64,000 bases of DNA, taken from positions 7,378,001 to 7,442,000 of the forward strand of contig JAHRBC010000001.1 of NCBI GenBank assembly GCA_022702545.1, given 5' to 3'. Positions 47,861 to 60,778 of the stretch are shown one piece after another. Every line of letters begins with the position of its first letter. Within the stretch, counting starts at the first letter, position 1. The stretch is from Phycomyces nitens. Lineage: Eukaryota; Mucoromycota; Mucoromycetes; Mucorales; Phycomycetaceae. The position numbers were made by a program, and so were the translations under genes. The notes below the pieces were generated by a model. The model was given only the letters and a program-made list of their open reading frames with translations. It was not told the origin of the DNA and did not search any database.

Positions 47861-50800
47861 TTAGTAGACCTCCAAAATGTACTTCTCCTTCTCCTTCCAT
47901 TCTTCAATCAGAGCAGAGGCCTTGGCAGCATCAATGTTGGTGTGGTGCTCGAGACCATAGACAAGAGCATCCTTGACATCAGGAACAGGCCAGGTGGGAC
48001 CACAGAGGTAAAAGTGACCGTCCTTGTTGACAAGGTAATCGCTGAGCATCTTGGCATCCTCCTTCATCTTGTGCTGGATATAGACCTTTTCAACCTGGTC
48101 ACGAGAGAAAGCGAGACCCATGTGGGAAAGAACACCATCGGCCAAGTAGGCCTCGAGTTCCTCACCATACAAGTACTCGTTGCGGCGGTTACGGGAACCA
48201 AAGTAAAGCACAACGGGTCCAACTTCCTTACCAGCTGCCTTTGCAATAGAACGTTCCTGGATAAAGGCACGGAATGGAGCCATACCAGTACCAAGACCAG
48301 CCATGATAACGGGCTGGGTATCAAGGGGAGGCAGCTTCATGACCGAAGACTTGATGGAAACAGTGACCTGGGTACCGAGTTTCATATTGGCCATGTAACG
48401 AGTGCACTGACCGAAACGCTTCTTACCCATGGTGTTCTCCCAATCAACAGCAACAACCAACAAGTGGACCTGACCGGGGTGCATCTTCTGGGACGAGGCA
48501 ATGGAGTAGTGACGGGGCTTGATGGGGGACACCATCAGGACAAGGGCCTCAACAGGGGGCTTGGCAGAGGTGAACTCGCGCAAGAGATCCTCATAGGTAA
48601 CAGTCTCATCCACACGCTTCTTAAAGTCCTCCTTGCCTTCGGGAGAGATAAGGAACAAGAGCTGGTCACGCTCCTTGGGATCAGTGGCAAAGGAAGCAAG
48701 AGTCTCATAAAACTTCTTGGAAGGACGGCCAAACAAGTCGAGGGTCTGGGAAAAGAGCTGGAAGAGAGAACGGGCCTCCTTCTTCTCATCACCAATAAGG
48801 ATGATGTCGTTTTCCTTGAGACCATACCATTCCAAGAAAGCGCGGACCTCATCATAGTCATTGTGACCATAGACACCAAGAGCATCACCAAGGTTGTAAG
48901 TCAAGTTGGAGTCTGTGGTATCAAACTCGAGATGGAACACGTTACGGTCATAGCTGTCGGCAGTCAGGCGTCTGTTCTCAGTAAGACGGACAACATAGGT
49001 GGGTTCGTGAATGTCAGGGCGGGCAGACTCGGTGGTCTGGAAGGACTCCTTGAACATCAAGTTCCATGCAGCCTTGTGCCACTTTGTAACCTCGGCAGAA
49101 GCACCACCTTCTTCTTCAGTGACCTGGGAAACCTGCTCTTCAGACTCATCAGAAGCAACGGGGCGGTTCAAGGGAGCAATGGGAAGAACGATGTCGTTGA
49201 TCTCGAGGATGGTCCAGGGAGCCAAGAGCTCAATGTGAGTGAGTTCAGCAGTGACCTTTTCAACAACCTCGGAAACAACTGTCTTGAGATCACGCTTGTC
49301 CTGTTCATTGGAGACAACGGCGCGGTAGAGAGCAGTGAGACGCTTGACGAGATCAGTGGGCTTGACGAGAAGACCAAACACGGCCTCCCACACCAGGTGG
49401 ACGGCAGATTGGTGGAGACCGAGTTCATGGGCGACACGGGCACTGTCAATGGTATAGAGCTTGATCTCGAGCTGGGTGGCCTTGAGCTTGAACTCGTTGG
49501 TGAGGTGAGCCTCGATATCATCACCATGCTTCCAGGGACCGTTGAGGACAACTACGGCCTTGGACTTTGCAAGTGCAAGAACATCGTATTCACGGATAAG
49601 AGAAGTGTCGTGGATACCGAGGTAGTCGACCTGACGACCTGCGGTGCTCTTGGCAGTTGTGAGACGGGTGTTGATGACTGGGCCACCGACATGGAGAGCA
49701 TCCGAGACAATCTCGGCCTGGACGGTGCTGGCGGTGTCCTGATGCAAGAGGTGGACGATCTGGAGAGCAGTCTCAGCAGAGGAGTCCCAGAAAGATGCCT
49801 GCCAGGCCTTTTCTTCAGCCTCGGTCTCATCCTTGAGGGTTGCGACAAAGGGAGCGGTCTGGAGATCGACAAAGGTAGCCTGGGCAGCCTGCTCGATCAA
49901 GAGAGGCATGTGGCTGGCATTGAGATGGTGGAAGCTGCTTGCCTGAGCGGTGACGAGACGAGGCTTGACAGACAGACTGCTGAAACGGACGGCGGCAGCA
50001 ATGTCGAGGAAAAGTGGGCCGTTAAAGGCAAACAGACCATCACCTTCTTCCAAGACAACCAGACGGGTGGCAGACTGGGGAAGAGCGGCAATAAGATCGG
50101 CCTCGGACCAGGGACGGTAGAGACGGACGGATACCAAGCCAACACGAGTAGAAAGGAACTTTGTGGCGCGGGAGACAGCAGTGGCAATAGAAGAAGAGCT
50201 AGCGCCAAGGGTGATCAACACGGTCTCGGCAGAAGCATCGCCAAAGTAGTCAAAAGGCTTGTAGTTGAATTGAGCCAACAGAGCCTTGGCAGTTGCGGCA
50301 GCCTCATTGTAGTTGTTGGATTTCTGGACAGTCTGGGCAGCGACAAGGGCAGCGATGCGACCATAGGACAAGAGGTTGACCTTTTGGATATCTCTAGAAG
50401 CAGACACACCGTCAAAGTAGTGGATGACAGGGAGCTGGACTGCGCGAGACAACAAATGGGCAACAAGAGCCATGTCGTGGGCCTCCTGAACAGTGGATGA
50501 AGCCAACAAAAGAGCACCAGTGTTGCGGGCAGCCAAGACAGCATCAACGTTGGAATGTGCGACGAGGTCCTGGTCGACATAGTGAGATGCGACATGGAAA
50601 ACGACTGACTGGCGAGCGGTGGCAAGCGCATGGAGGTTGGGGATCATGGACAACAAAGCCTGGGAGGAGGTCAGGACGCTGATGGTCTTTGAAGAGGCCT
50701 CAGCAAGAGCACCCTGGACAGCTGTCAGGGCACCAGTACGAGTCTCCATCTCGACAACCTTGACAAGATCTCCCTGACCATTGCGAATGGGGGTCTCTGC

Positions 50801-51166
50801 GGTTGCCCAGCCCTTGAGGGCCTGTCCAAGGTAAGCGTCAGTGGTGATGCCGGGATAGACAAACACAATGTCAGAAAGACAGTGGGCAACATAGTCGACA
50901 GCATGGTTGGCGTCAGTGATGCGGGTCTTTACGTCCTCTGAGGCTCCAAACAAAGACTGGACGGCAGACTGGAGACGGACGAGGATGTCTTCGTCGACAA
51001 TTGTTGCCTGGCTGCCAGTAGTAGAAGCAGTGTCTTCCTGGACAGTCACGATGTCAGCTACGGTAGACAGGACTTCTTTGGAGAGGATGACAGGCTCATC
51101 GGTCTGGATGTTGGGATAGACCTTTGCCTTGACAAGGGCAGCTACAAGGGCAGCAGAGGAAAACAT
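47861..51166 (-). CDS. MET10: Sulfite reductase [NADPH] flavoprotein alpha subunit
   Basis: One exon of 1,101 aa with the start at 51166 (MFSSAALVAALVKAK). A longer in-frame start at 51265 would add an unlikely extension. Layout is fungal MET10-like: an N-terminal pyruvate-ferredoxin-oxidoreductase-like region (about 30-650), then the FAD-binding domain with RHYSIASSQ, then the NADPH domain with GLGTGMAPFRAFIQER and YLCGPTWPVPDV. It ends EKEKYILEVY, the conserved tail of diflavin reductases. The subunit passes electrons from NADPH through FAD to the sirohaem beta subunit, which reduces sulfite to sulfide for Cys/Met synthesis. No flavodoxin domain is present, as in yeast MET10. An OAC1-type carrier lies just upstream on the same strand. 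Confidence 0.95.
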   Translation of the reverse strand: MFSSAALVAALVKAKVYPNIQTDEPVILSKEVLSTVADIVTVQEDTASTTGSQATIVDEDILVRLQSAVQSLFGASEDVKTRITDANHAVDYVAHCLSDIVFVYPGITTDAYLGQALKGWATAETPIRNGQGDLVKVVEMETRTGALTAVQGALAEASSKTISVLTSSQALLSMIPNLHALATARQSVVFHVASHYVDQDLVAHSNVDAVLAARNTGALLLASSTVQEAHDMALVAHLLSRAVQLPVIHYFDGVSASRDIQKVNLLSYGRIAALVAAQTVQKSNNYNEAAATAKALLAQFNYKPFDYFGDASAETVLITLGASSSSIATAVSRATKFLSTRVGLVSVRLYRPWSEADLIAALPQSATRLVVLEEGDGLFAFNGPLFLDIAAAVRFSSLSVKPRLVTAQASSFHHLNASHMPLLIEQAAQATFVDLQTAPFVATLKDETEAEEKAWQASFWDSSAETALQIVHLLHQDTASTVQAEIVSDALHVGGPVINTRLTTAKSTAGRQVDYLGIHDTSLIREYDVLALAKSKAVVVLNGPWKHGDDIEAHLTNEFKLKATQLEIKLYTIDSARVAHELGLHQSAVHLVWEAVFGLLVKPTDLVKRLTALYRAVVSNEQDKRDLKTVVSEVVEKVTAELTHIELLAPWTILEINDIVLPIAPLNRPVASDESEEQVSQVTEEEGGASAEVTKWHKAAWNLMFKESFQTTESARPDIHEPTYVVRLTENRRLTADSYDRNVFHLEFDTTDSNLTYNLGDALGVYGHNDYDEVRAFLEWYGLKENDIILIGDEKKEARSLFQLFSQTLDLFGRPSKKFYETLASFATDPKERDQLLFLISPEGKEDFKKRVDETVTYEDLLREFTSAKPPVEALVLMVSPIKPRHYSIASSQKMHPGQVHLLVVAVDWENTMGKKRFGQCTRYMANMKLGTQVTVSIKSSVMKLPPLDTQPVIMAGLGTGMAPFRAFIQERSIAKAAGKEVGPVVLYFGSRNRRNEYLYGEELEAYLADGVLSHMGLAFSRDQVEKVYIQHKMKEDAKMLSDYLVNKDGHFYLCGPTWPVPDVKDALVYGLEHHTNIDAAKASALIEEWKEKEKYILEVY

Positions 51167-51510
51167 GAGATGGGAATGAAGGGCAAAGGGGCAAGGGAAA
51201 TGAATTGCCTTTAAACATAATAGATCTTTAATTTTTTTTTTGGGTGAGTTTGGTGGGCACGCCATCCATCGATCGCCTGGCCAAAAGATCCAGTCCAGTC
51301 AAAGCCCACGAAAATGGCGCAATTGCACGTCCGCATTCTTACACAATCACTCACTGACTCAGACTGGAGATATTGCGTCTTTTTATTCCGCATTCACCAT
51401 CGCATTCCAATTGGGTCCTTTTTAAATCAAATTTCTGAAATCTATTGATGAAATAATATTAAAAAAGTCTATTTATTTACTACTACTACTACTAATAATA
51501 TTAATAATGT
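51167..51510. other. MET10 promoter region
   Basis: A 344-nt spacer between the OAC1-like stop and the MET10 ATG on the same strand, with a T/A run at 51230-51240. No gene was seen. Confidence 0.5.
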
Positions 51511-52611
51511 CTAAAAGTGCTTGGTATACGCAGTCTTGAGCTGCTCCATAAAGATGAACATGAGCATGGTGTGGGGCCTATATGACAGTTAGAACAGACC
51601 AAACCAGATCACAAAACCAATCACAATCTACTTACCCAATGCGCAAAAAGTGGGCAAAGAAACCCTTGTAAAGACCACCGACACCTTCGGTAGATACGAT
51701 CTTGAGCAGACAATCGACAGGGTTCTTGTACAAAAGACCCTTTCCAGTCGAGGGATCGACTCCCTGATTATACATGCGAGTAGAGATGACATCAAAGGGG
51801 TTCATGGACAAACAGGCAAGAACACCTGTGAACATGGATGCACCAAAGTGTGTGCCAATGCTATCTGCACAATGGAAGCGGTCGATCAACAACTGCTTTC
51901 CAAACATATAGGATGGCATCTGTACAGCAGATCCTACACCAGCACGGGCCATGGCAGCATCTGCTCCTCGATAGAGACCTCTGATGCCTTCCTTTTTCCA
52001 AATCTCGGCAAGAGCACCCACAGATGATCCCATCTGGTGTTGGAATCCAATCTGGCGGAAGACTGGGGAGTATGATTGTCTTCTGGTCTTGATGAGATAA
52101 AGGGGCGATCCAAGGATTGCTCCAATGACTCCTGCTGTTGCGCCTGCAAAAACACCTGCACCGACCAGGGCATGATCCGATTTCAATCCAAGAGTATTGA
52201 CCGTAGAAGTATAGACTGGCTCATATAGACCAAGACGACTTCCATTTAGACAGACCTGATAGACATAAGCAACACCCAGACCACGCTGGCATCCACGGAT
52301 TCCCTCCTTTTGGTAGACTAGCTTGAGGGCTTGGAAGCTATTGTGATAAGGACGGGAGGCCTCTGAGAGAGCACCTGCACGGACCAGCTCACCCTGTAAC
52401 TGCAGTCTTGTCTTGACTACCTAAAGCAGAACCAAACATTGAGCAAGAGTTTAATACAGCTAGAAGATCTCCTTACCTCCCAGGGATTAGTAAACGTCAC
52501 TGCTCCACATGCTGCTAATCCTCCAATGACGAATCCGACAATGGTGTCCTTTGTGGTTCTGACTGGCTTTGGGGCTGGCTGGACAACAGCAATGTCTGGT
52601 TTAGGTGCCAT
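51511..52611 (-). CDS. OAC1: Mitochondrial oxaloacetate/sulfate carrier, SLC25 family
   Basis: Three exons, 52611-52477, 52420-51636 and 51577-51511, give 328 aa. Three carrier repeats are clear from their signatures: NPWEVVKTRLQLQGEL, SPLYLIKTRRQSYS and NPFDVISTRMYNQ. The unusual SPLYLIKTRRQSYS and NP(W/F)DV..TRxYNQ forms, with LQLQGEL in repeat 1, match yeast OAC1 and SLC25A34/35 better than other carriers. The protein sits in the inner mitochondrial membrane. OAC1 imports oxaloacetate and sulfate and exports isopropylmalate. Its position next to MET10 fits a sulfur link, but neighbouring genes in this window are mostly unrelated, so this may be chance. Confidence 0.85.
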
Positions 52612-53535
52612 TGGATTAAAAGAGAGAGAGAGGGAAAGAGGGAAAAGAAGAGGACAAGAAATATAGAAAAGAAACGGTTAAACAATAAAGAAATAAAGCC
52701 AATAATGCAGTCCGTTGGGCTGGGATTAAATGATTTCCCGTAGTATTAGAGGTAAACTGAGATGGTAGATCTTTAAAGGACAACAAGATATACAAGGGGA
52801 GTGTGGCTGCAGAGGCCCAGATGTGATCCAAAAAAGGCATTTTAGGCTGCGTATCCATGAGGTTTATATGGGGTCAAGATGGTTGTTCCTCGTAATGGGA
52901 TTTTCCCGGCAAAATAGAGTGGCCGATTAAAGGGCTCCTATAGGTGAATATGATGATCACTTATTAGTCACATTCTATTGGATACGCTTAGATGATCTTT
53001 CTACTGCCACAATACTAATACTAATATTATATATATGTGGATATATACCTTTCTTATCATTGGCAATTAATACAAGCAAATCAAAAGAAATGAATTTTGA
53101 CCAATGGTATTCCTATTTTCATTGGCACTAGAATCCAATTGGCAAAAAATAAATTTTAAATAAAAAAAAAAGGTGTAATGATGGTGTGAAGATGCAAATA
53201 AATAGAAAGGCAATTAAGATAATTAATGGAATGAAACAGATCCCCTTTATATTTTGGTGTGAAACTGATATGTAATCATCAGCAGCATCATTTATATATA
53301 TATATATATATATATATTTGTATATTTATATATTTGTATTTATATTATATATATATATCTTGTTCGGACATTATGCCGAGTATTCCGGGGATCGGTTGGC
53401 GAATCTTATTCTAGTGACGTTGAGGCGGATTTATTATTATTTTTATTATTATGATTATTATTATTGTTATTTATTTTTATTTTTATTTTGGTCTTGTAAA
53501 CAAAAAATAATAAAAAAAGAATAAAGGAATCCACA
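52612..53535. other. Intergenic with TA microsatellite
   Basis: The promoter of the OAC1-like gene is on the left, with a GA-rich tract at 52616-52660. A long TA tract lies at 53293-53318, followed by ATT-rich repeats at 53430-53490. No gene was seen. Confidence 0.5.
53293..53318. repeat. (TA)n microsatellite
   Basis: About 13 uninterrupted TA units, with further TA-rich sequence to about 53360. Confidence 0.85.
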
Positions 53536-53782
53536 ATGTTCATGCCTCAAGTAAGATGCCAATCCAGCACCAATTTTCGCTAATCGTCTTCTTCAGCAAC
53601 CCACCCTGACACCTGAAGAAAAGGCCTTTCTCAGACAACGCACCGTTGGCACTGTCTCCAACTTCTTCCTTGTCGTACTCGCCCTTCGTGCTGGTATGTC
53701 TTGGATCCAAACAACAAGTTTACTCACCCAATTCAATCTTTTAGCACCCTTTGCACTTGAACAGGTCCAAAAGTTCCTCTAA
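53536..53782 (+). CDS. TOM5: TOM5-like small mitochondrial outer-membrane protein
   Basis: Three tiny exons, 53536-53550, 53597-53693 and 53745-53782, encode 49 aa: MFMPQQPTLTPEEKAFLRQR, then a single hydrophobic helix (VSNFFLVVLALRAAPFALE), then VQKFL. The size, the acidic/charged cytosolic N-terminus with a PEEK-like segment, one tail-anchoring helix and a helix-breaking Pro match TOM5 of the TOM import complex. Fungal TOM5 sequences are too divergent for certainty by eye. Both introns are phase-consistent with good GT/AG sites. A gene finder with a length cut-off would miss this gene. Confidence 0.6.
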
Positions 53783-54187
53783 ACAGACAGATTAATTTAT
53801 CTTTATATATATATAAAAGAAAAAATAGCAGCCATTCTAAGCAATGACTGGAAAATGCATTTCTCTACAACAAATATCTTTGGCTTGCCCCCCTTGTTTT
53901 GCCCCATTTGCCCCATTCTAACGTATAAATTACAAGTTGCTTGCCTCAAAAAAAGAGGCATTCTTTCCAGCCGATAATCAAGTTGCACATACTTTATATC
54001 TCTTGAGGGTTGTGCACTAATAGCCAAATAAAGCAACTGCTGTTCAAAAATAAAAAATAAAAAAAGGGTTTCCTTTATATATACATTTATTTAAGCACGT
54101 TTATTTAAATCATTTCTTCTTCTTCTTATTCTTATTATTATTATTTGCTTTTTGTTTTATTTTTAATATAACACAACCCCACTCTAA
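53783..54187. other. Intergenic spacer
   Basis: A 405-nt spacer, AT-rich, with a CTT/ATT run at 54116-54145 upstream of the next ATG. No gene was seen. Confidence 0.5.
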
Positions 54188-56653
54188 ATGTTTGCAAAAT
54201 CCAAACGGTTCCAGGAAGGTAAATAGCCCCTCTCAAATCGTAACGCACTGACTCTCTGCTCACCCATCTAGTCTATTCGCCCCCTTAGGTGCCAAAGATT
54301 ATATTCCTGGTCCTGGAGAATACGATGTTCCGACAGAGGAAATGAACAGGCGTGGCAGATTTGGCTACAATGGGGCCGGCAGGTTCTCAGAGAGCCTACT
54401 GTCAGGTAAACAACAATTGAATATATTCAATGTTAAATATTATAATTATAATTAATTATTAATAATAATAACCAAAATGGCCCACATAGTCGACTCTACA
54501 TTTTCAGATTATACCTATGTAGGCGAAAACTCCCCCTCAAGCCTGTCTACTGTGTCATCTGGCAGTAAAAACGATGATCGATCACGCCACGGTTCCAATA
54601 TCAGTTACCAATTCGAAAAGTACCGCCAGGCAATGCAAAAGGAAATTGACTCCTTGCAAACCAGAGGTCGCAAACTAGAAGCCAGTCTGCAGACAGTCGC
54701 GACAGAGAAGACGGAGCTGCAGGCAAGCGTGTTGGAGAAGGAGCTCGAACTCGCCGATGTACGCCAAAAGAACAACGCGCTCCAAAAGACTGTGAGTGTG
54801 TTCACCTTGCCAATAACCCAATAACCAATACACAATACCCACGCCACACCCACGCCAAAAATAAAAATAAATACATGATGATAATAATATTAACATTTTA
54901 TTAATCTTATTTAAAGGTCGCTCGCCAGGAAAAGACCATTGAAAAGTCACCCAAGATAGTTCAATTGCAGAAGAAGCTAGATCAGGCCGAGAAGGAGCTC
55001 GATTCATCTAGACTTGAGACCGTACAGTTTCAGACATCTGCATTTGCCGACCGCCAACGCCACGAAGTAATCGTCGCAGACAACCAAAAGATCATTGGAG
55101 ATCTACGGACCCAGGTTGCCACCCATCTCACAGCAATCCGGACACTCGAAACCAGCCTCGAGGAGACCAAGAGGAATGCAAAGCTAGCCGATGAAGCCAG
55201 CCAGGAGGCTCTGCAGTCACTAAGACGCGAACTAGAACTAACCTCCAAACAGCTCAACCAGCGTGAGGCTGACAATACCCGTCTCCAGCACACCGTTTCT
55301 ACTCTCGAGAGCGAGCTCAACCAGACCACCGAACAGCTTCACCAGACCACCGAACATTTGTTGCAGACCACGGACAGTCTGCAAAAAAAGCAGGACGAAT
55401 GTACCTGTCTTCAGCACACAATCGATGCTCTCGAGAGTGGACTTGAACAGACGACGGACAAGCTTGATCAGACCGCAGATCAGCTCTACAAGCAGACCGA
55501 GGCACTCAACCAGACCACTGACGAACTTGCCCAAAAGAAGACCAAGATCGATGAGCTTCAAACCACTCTTCAAGGCCTCGAGACCAACCTTGATCAGACC
55601 ACAGTTCAGCTCGATGAAACGACTAGCCAGCTGGCCCACACAGCCGAGCATCTCAACAAGACAGCCGAAACCTTGTGTGAGAAGCAGACCGAGAATGCCG
55701 GTCTTCAGCAGACAGTCCAGGATCTCGAGTCTAACCTGAGCCAGACATCCGACCAACTTTGCCACACTACGGATCAACTCAACCAGACGACCGAAAGACT
55801 GGAATCAAAGGCAGCCGAGAACACTGTGTTGATGACCAAGGTTGACAATCTTGAGGCCAGCCTAGAGACGACCCAGAATACCCTTGAGCACACCAATGGC
55901 GTACTTGACAAGACGGCTGAAGAACTGAGCCAGACCAAGGAAACCCTCGAGGAAACAATCGGAAGCCTCAATGAAACGACCACTGCCTTGGACGAGACGA
56001 TCATTGCACTAGACGAGACGACGGCCAGTCTTGATGAGACCAAGGCCAGTCTTGCCGCAGAAGAGGCACAGACGGCTGAGCTGAGAGCCAGTCTGAGCCA
56101 TCTCGAGGGCGAGCACGAGCAGTTGCAGGTCTTGGCGGCCGATGAGCGGGAGGAGCATTGCAAGGCAGTCGAGCAGTACCGAGCAGAGCATGCGATACTC
56201 TCACAAGCACATGATAGTCTGCAGCACACCTTTGGTCAACAAACCGAAACTCTAAACGGACTGGAGCTCCGTGTGGCCGCAGACGAACAAGAGATTGCAC
56301 GGCATTTGTGGACGATTGGTGAACAGAAATTGGCGCTTGAGACCGGTCACAGGGTTCTTGAACGTCTCCAGACTAGATTTGGAAAATATCGGTCGCACAT
56401 GGAACAAGTCAATCAGGCATTGCGCACCCGCCAGGCAGGATTGGAGGCCGACGAGGCAGCCGAGTGGGAGAGAACTTGGAAAGAGCTCCAGAAAGCAAAG
56501 AGCTTCATCAATCTCCAGGCCCTGCAGATGAATGGCTTAAAGGCCGATCTTCACTGGCTTACTTGCAATAACCGGCAGATGCACCAACTGGGTCAAGCAC
56601 TCCATCGGGATGCGGTTGCCCAGGCCGAACTGTTTCAGGCCATAAAGTCCTAA
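54188..56653 (+). CDS. HMMR-N/STPGR-type N-terminus plus long coiled coil
   Basis: Four exons, 54188-54218, 54289-54405, 54490-54791 and 54917-56653, give 728 aa. The first 50 residues (MFAKSKRFQEG, then YIPGPGEYDVPTEE, then a GRFSE end) recall the N-terminus of hyaluronan-mediated motility receptor/RHAMM and PGPGxYD-type microtubule-associated repeats. Residues 70-728 are almost entirely coiled coil. Between about 265 and 540 it is built of short repeats such as LNQTTEQL, LDQTADQL and LDETTASL, a Gln/Thr-rich heptad variant, interspersed with LQHTVSTLES-like linkers. A cytoskeletal or spindle-pole scaffold role is inferred from the architecture. No transmembrane or catalytic domain is present. 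Acceptors of exons 2 and 3 were chosen by phase. Confidence 0.68.
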
Positions 56654-57201
56654 CAGGCCAGCCCATTTAATCATATATAAATATTTAATTATATTTATTG
56701 TGTGTGAGCTAACCAAAATCTATATTTATTTAGTATTATTATTATTTTGAAAAATAGCACATCATATTTGATGTATTCTGTAGTGATACTATATTACATT
56801 CTAGGCACTCCTCCATTTACCTTGTACGCTTTTCCTTCTTTCTTTTTCTTCTTCTTCTTATTCTTCTTTACACCATACACAACCCCCACTTTATATATAT
56901 ACACACACACACTCTCACACTCTCTCTCGCCTGTCTTTCGTTCATTGCCACTTTATACCCAATCTCTCTCAAGATAAACCGATTTTTTTTATATAAATAA
57001 ATATAAAAATAAAAAAAATTATAAACTATATATTTATATATATTATATATATATTATTTATTATATATTAATATATTTTATATATAATAATATAGAAAAT
57101 ATATAGATAGATTTATGGATATAATAAAGAATTAATAAAAGAAAATATTTATAATAGTAATAATAATAATAATAGAGAGAGAAGATATGTGGTTTGGTTT
57201 G
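56654..57201. other. Convergent intergenic, extremely AT-rich
   Basis: Lies between the converging coiled-coil and Rab genes. 56985-57180 is almost pure A/T with TATATA runs. No gene was seen. Confidence 0.5.
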
Positions 57202-58918
<1,717 letters not shown>

Positions 58919-60778
58919 TTAAGAAGTGGGCTTGGTAATGGACTTTTGTCTTGCTTCAAGATCCTTTGCCTTTCTGGTTGCCAATGCCTGCTGAGCCCAG
59001 GAGGCCATGTCGACGTCGACATTTTGGTAATTTACAATAAATGGATGCTCCAACAGCTCACCATAGGTAGGTCGCTTTTGGGGATCCTTGCGAAGACTAT
59101 GGAAGAGGTTTTTTAAAAAAAGATATCTTTTATGTATGTAATGGACCTTACCAAGCTGATATAAAGTCTTTGGCATCTGGTGTAAACTCTTCCGGCAGGG
59201 TCGGAGGCTCTTCGTCAACAATAGCCTTGAGTTGGGCAAACATATTGTCATAGGTGTAGGGGTACTTTCCACCAGCCATCTCTACCAACGACAGGCCCAG
59301 AGACCAGACGTCTGAAGACACGGTGTAGGTATTGGCTGCCTTGATACGCTCAGGCTAATAATAATAATAATCAAACAATCAATCAAAAAAAAAACATAAA
59401 AGTTCAGCCCTCTTCCAACAAGCTTATAATACTTACGGCCATGTAACTCTGGCACCCAATATTGGTCTTTGCCAAAGACTTGTCCAACTGTCCAGACACT
59501 CCAAAATCACATAATTTAACCTGACCTGCCAGGTTCACCAACACATTGGTGGGCTTGACATCTTTAAATAAACATCAGTAACCACCCTGATCGATTCACC
59601 TCTTCTTTTCTTCTTCTTTTTTTTTTTACCTCTGTGAATAATGGACAAGTCGTCCTTGAGGAACCGAAGGCCCTTTAACATCTGCCAAACCATTAGATTT
59701 CTCACAGCCTTTAAATGGCAATCATACCGAATGTGTGATCTTTGACAGAACATCTTCAGGAACACCGTCTCCATAGAGCTTGTCGAGTGAACCTGCGTCC
59801 ATGTACTCCATGCAATAATACACACACGACTCAATAAAGAATGCTCCATAGAACTCTACAATGTAGTCGCTTGTACTCTTGTGCAAAATATCCAATTCCA
59901 TCAAAATCTGGTGCAACTTTGTCTCGTCTAATTCTAACCGGATTTCCTTTTTGTTTTATATATACATATATATATATACATACATATATTTATTTATTTA
60001 ATTGATTAGTAAAAATGCTTGCCTTGGAGACGTGCTAGCTTACTTTCATTGCCATGACAACGTTGGTCACTTGATGGGACACCTGACAAGTTTAAATAGT
60101 AAATACATTTCTGTTCACCATTTTATATCTCCATTTTTCCTATTTGTATATTTCCAAAAATAGAAATTCTTGTGTATTTCCAAACCTTTTGTACTGTGCC
60201 ATATTGACCCTTTCCAAGTTCTTCCTGGAGTTTCAGGTCGTCCATCTTGATAGTAAAGCTGCTTCCGTTACTGAAATCAACACCGTCGGCGTGAATGATG
60301 GCCTTGCCAGCGAAATTGAGCTTTCCAGACGGATCACTAGTACAGAAATATATAATGTATATATTTATACATATATTTCTTGTTGACAATAATATTTTTA
60401 ATATGTTACTTGCACGTATTTCGAAAAGTTTGCGAATGGCGTCTGTTCTGGTTTTGGTGTAAGGCCGAGCTGCGATAGGTTGAGAGCCGGTCTGTTGCCA
60501 CCGGGTCTTCCAGGTCTACCACGCATTGGTCCCGGAGGTGTTCGTCCACTCATTGGAGGTAGAGGCGAGCGTCCACTCATTGGTGGTAGAGGCGAGCGTC
60601 CGTTCATCGGAGGTGCCGTTCCTGTCCTGCTCATTGGTGGCAAGACTGAGCGTTGAGGACGCGACATCAAGGGAAGAGCCCCTGGTGCACTGGCGATTGA
60701 TGGCGGAGTAGGACGACTAGAGGGTTGCTCATCAGGAGAATCCTGAAGGCTCATTGAGGCAAATTCATTATGATCCAT
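58919..60778 (-). CDS. PBS2: MAP kinase kinase of the HOG/SAPK pathway (Pbs2/Wis1 type)
   Basis: Eight exons, 60778-60414, 60336-60186, 60082-60044, 59946-59728, 59681-59630, 59561-59437, 59354-59152 and 59096-58919, give 443 aa. A Pro/Arg/Ser-rich N-terminus has [13 protein letters not shown] repeats. [16 protein letters not shown] then leads into the kinase domain: GKGQYGTV (glycine loop), MAMK with K185, HRD (274-276), DFG (294-296), and activation-loop S304-x3-T308 (SLAKT), as in MAPKKs. [38 protein letters not shown] and [13 protein letters not shown] are Pbs2-like. The protein would phosphorylate the Hog1/p38 MAPK under osmotic or other stress. Intron 1 (60413-60337) starts GCAAGT, a GC-AG intron. 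It has the usual short MAPKK length, not the long N-terminus of yeast Pbs2. Confidence 0.93.

Noticed and set aside
47942..50500. An 852-codon open frame on the plus strand opposite MET10
   Set aside because: It is the mirror of a highly expressed gene with strong C/G-ending codon bias, which keeps the antisense frame free of stops. The translation has no recognisable domain and odd composition, while the minus strand encodes a clear sulfite reductase flavoprotein.
51167..51265. Longer start for MET10
   Set aside because: The extra 33 residues are unlike the family and lie in promoter-like sequence; the Met at 51166 begins the usual N-terminus.
54477..54489. An ATG (MAHI...) just upstream of exon 3 of the coiled-coil gene
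   Set aside because: It lies in an intron. The phase-consistent first exons at 54188-54405 encode the PGPGEYD N-terminus, which fits a known domain better.
59682..59727. A 19-nt intron in the MAPKK ending at TTTAAAG
   Set aside because: It is far too short to splice. A 46-nt intron ending GGCAG restores the conserved [15 protein letters not shown] join.
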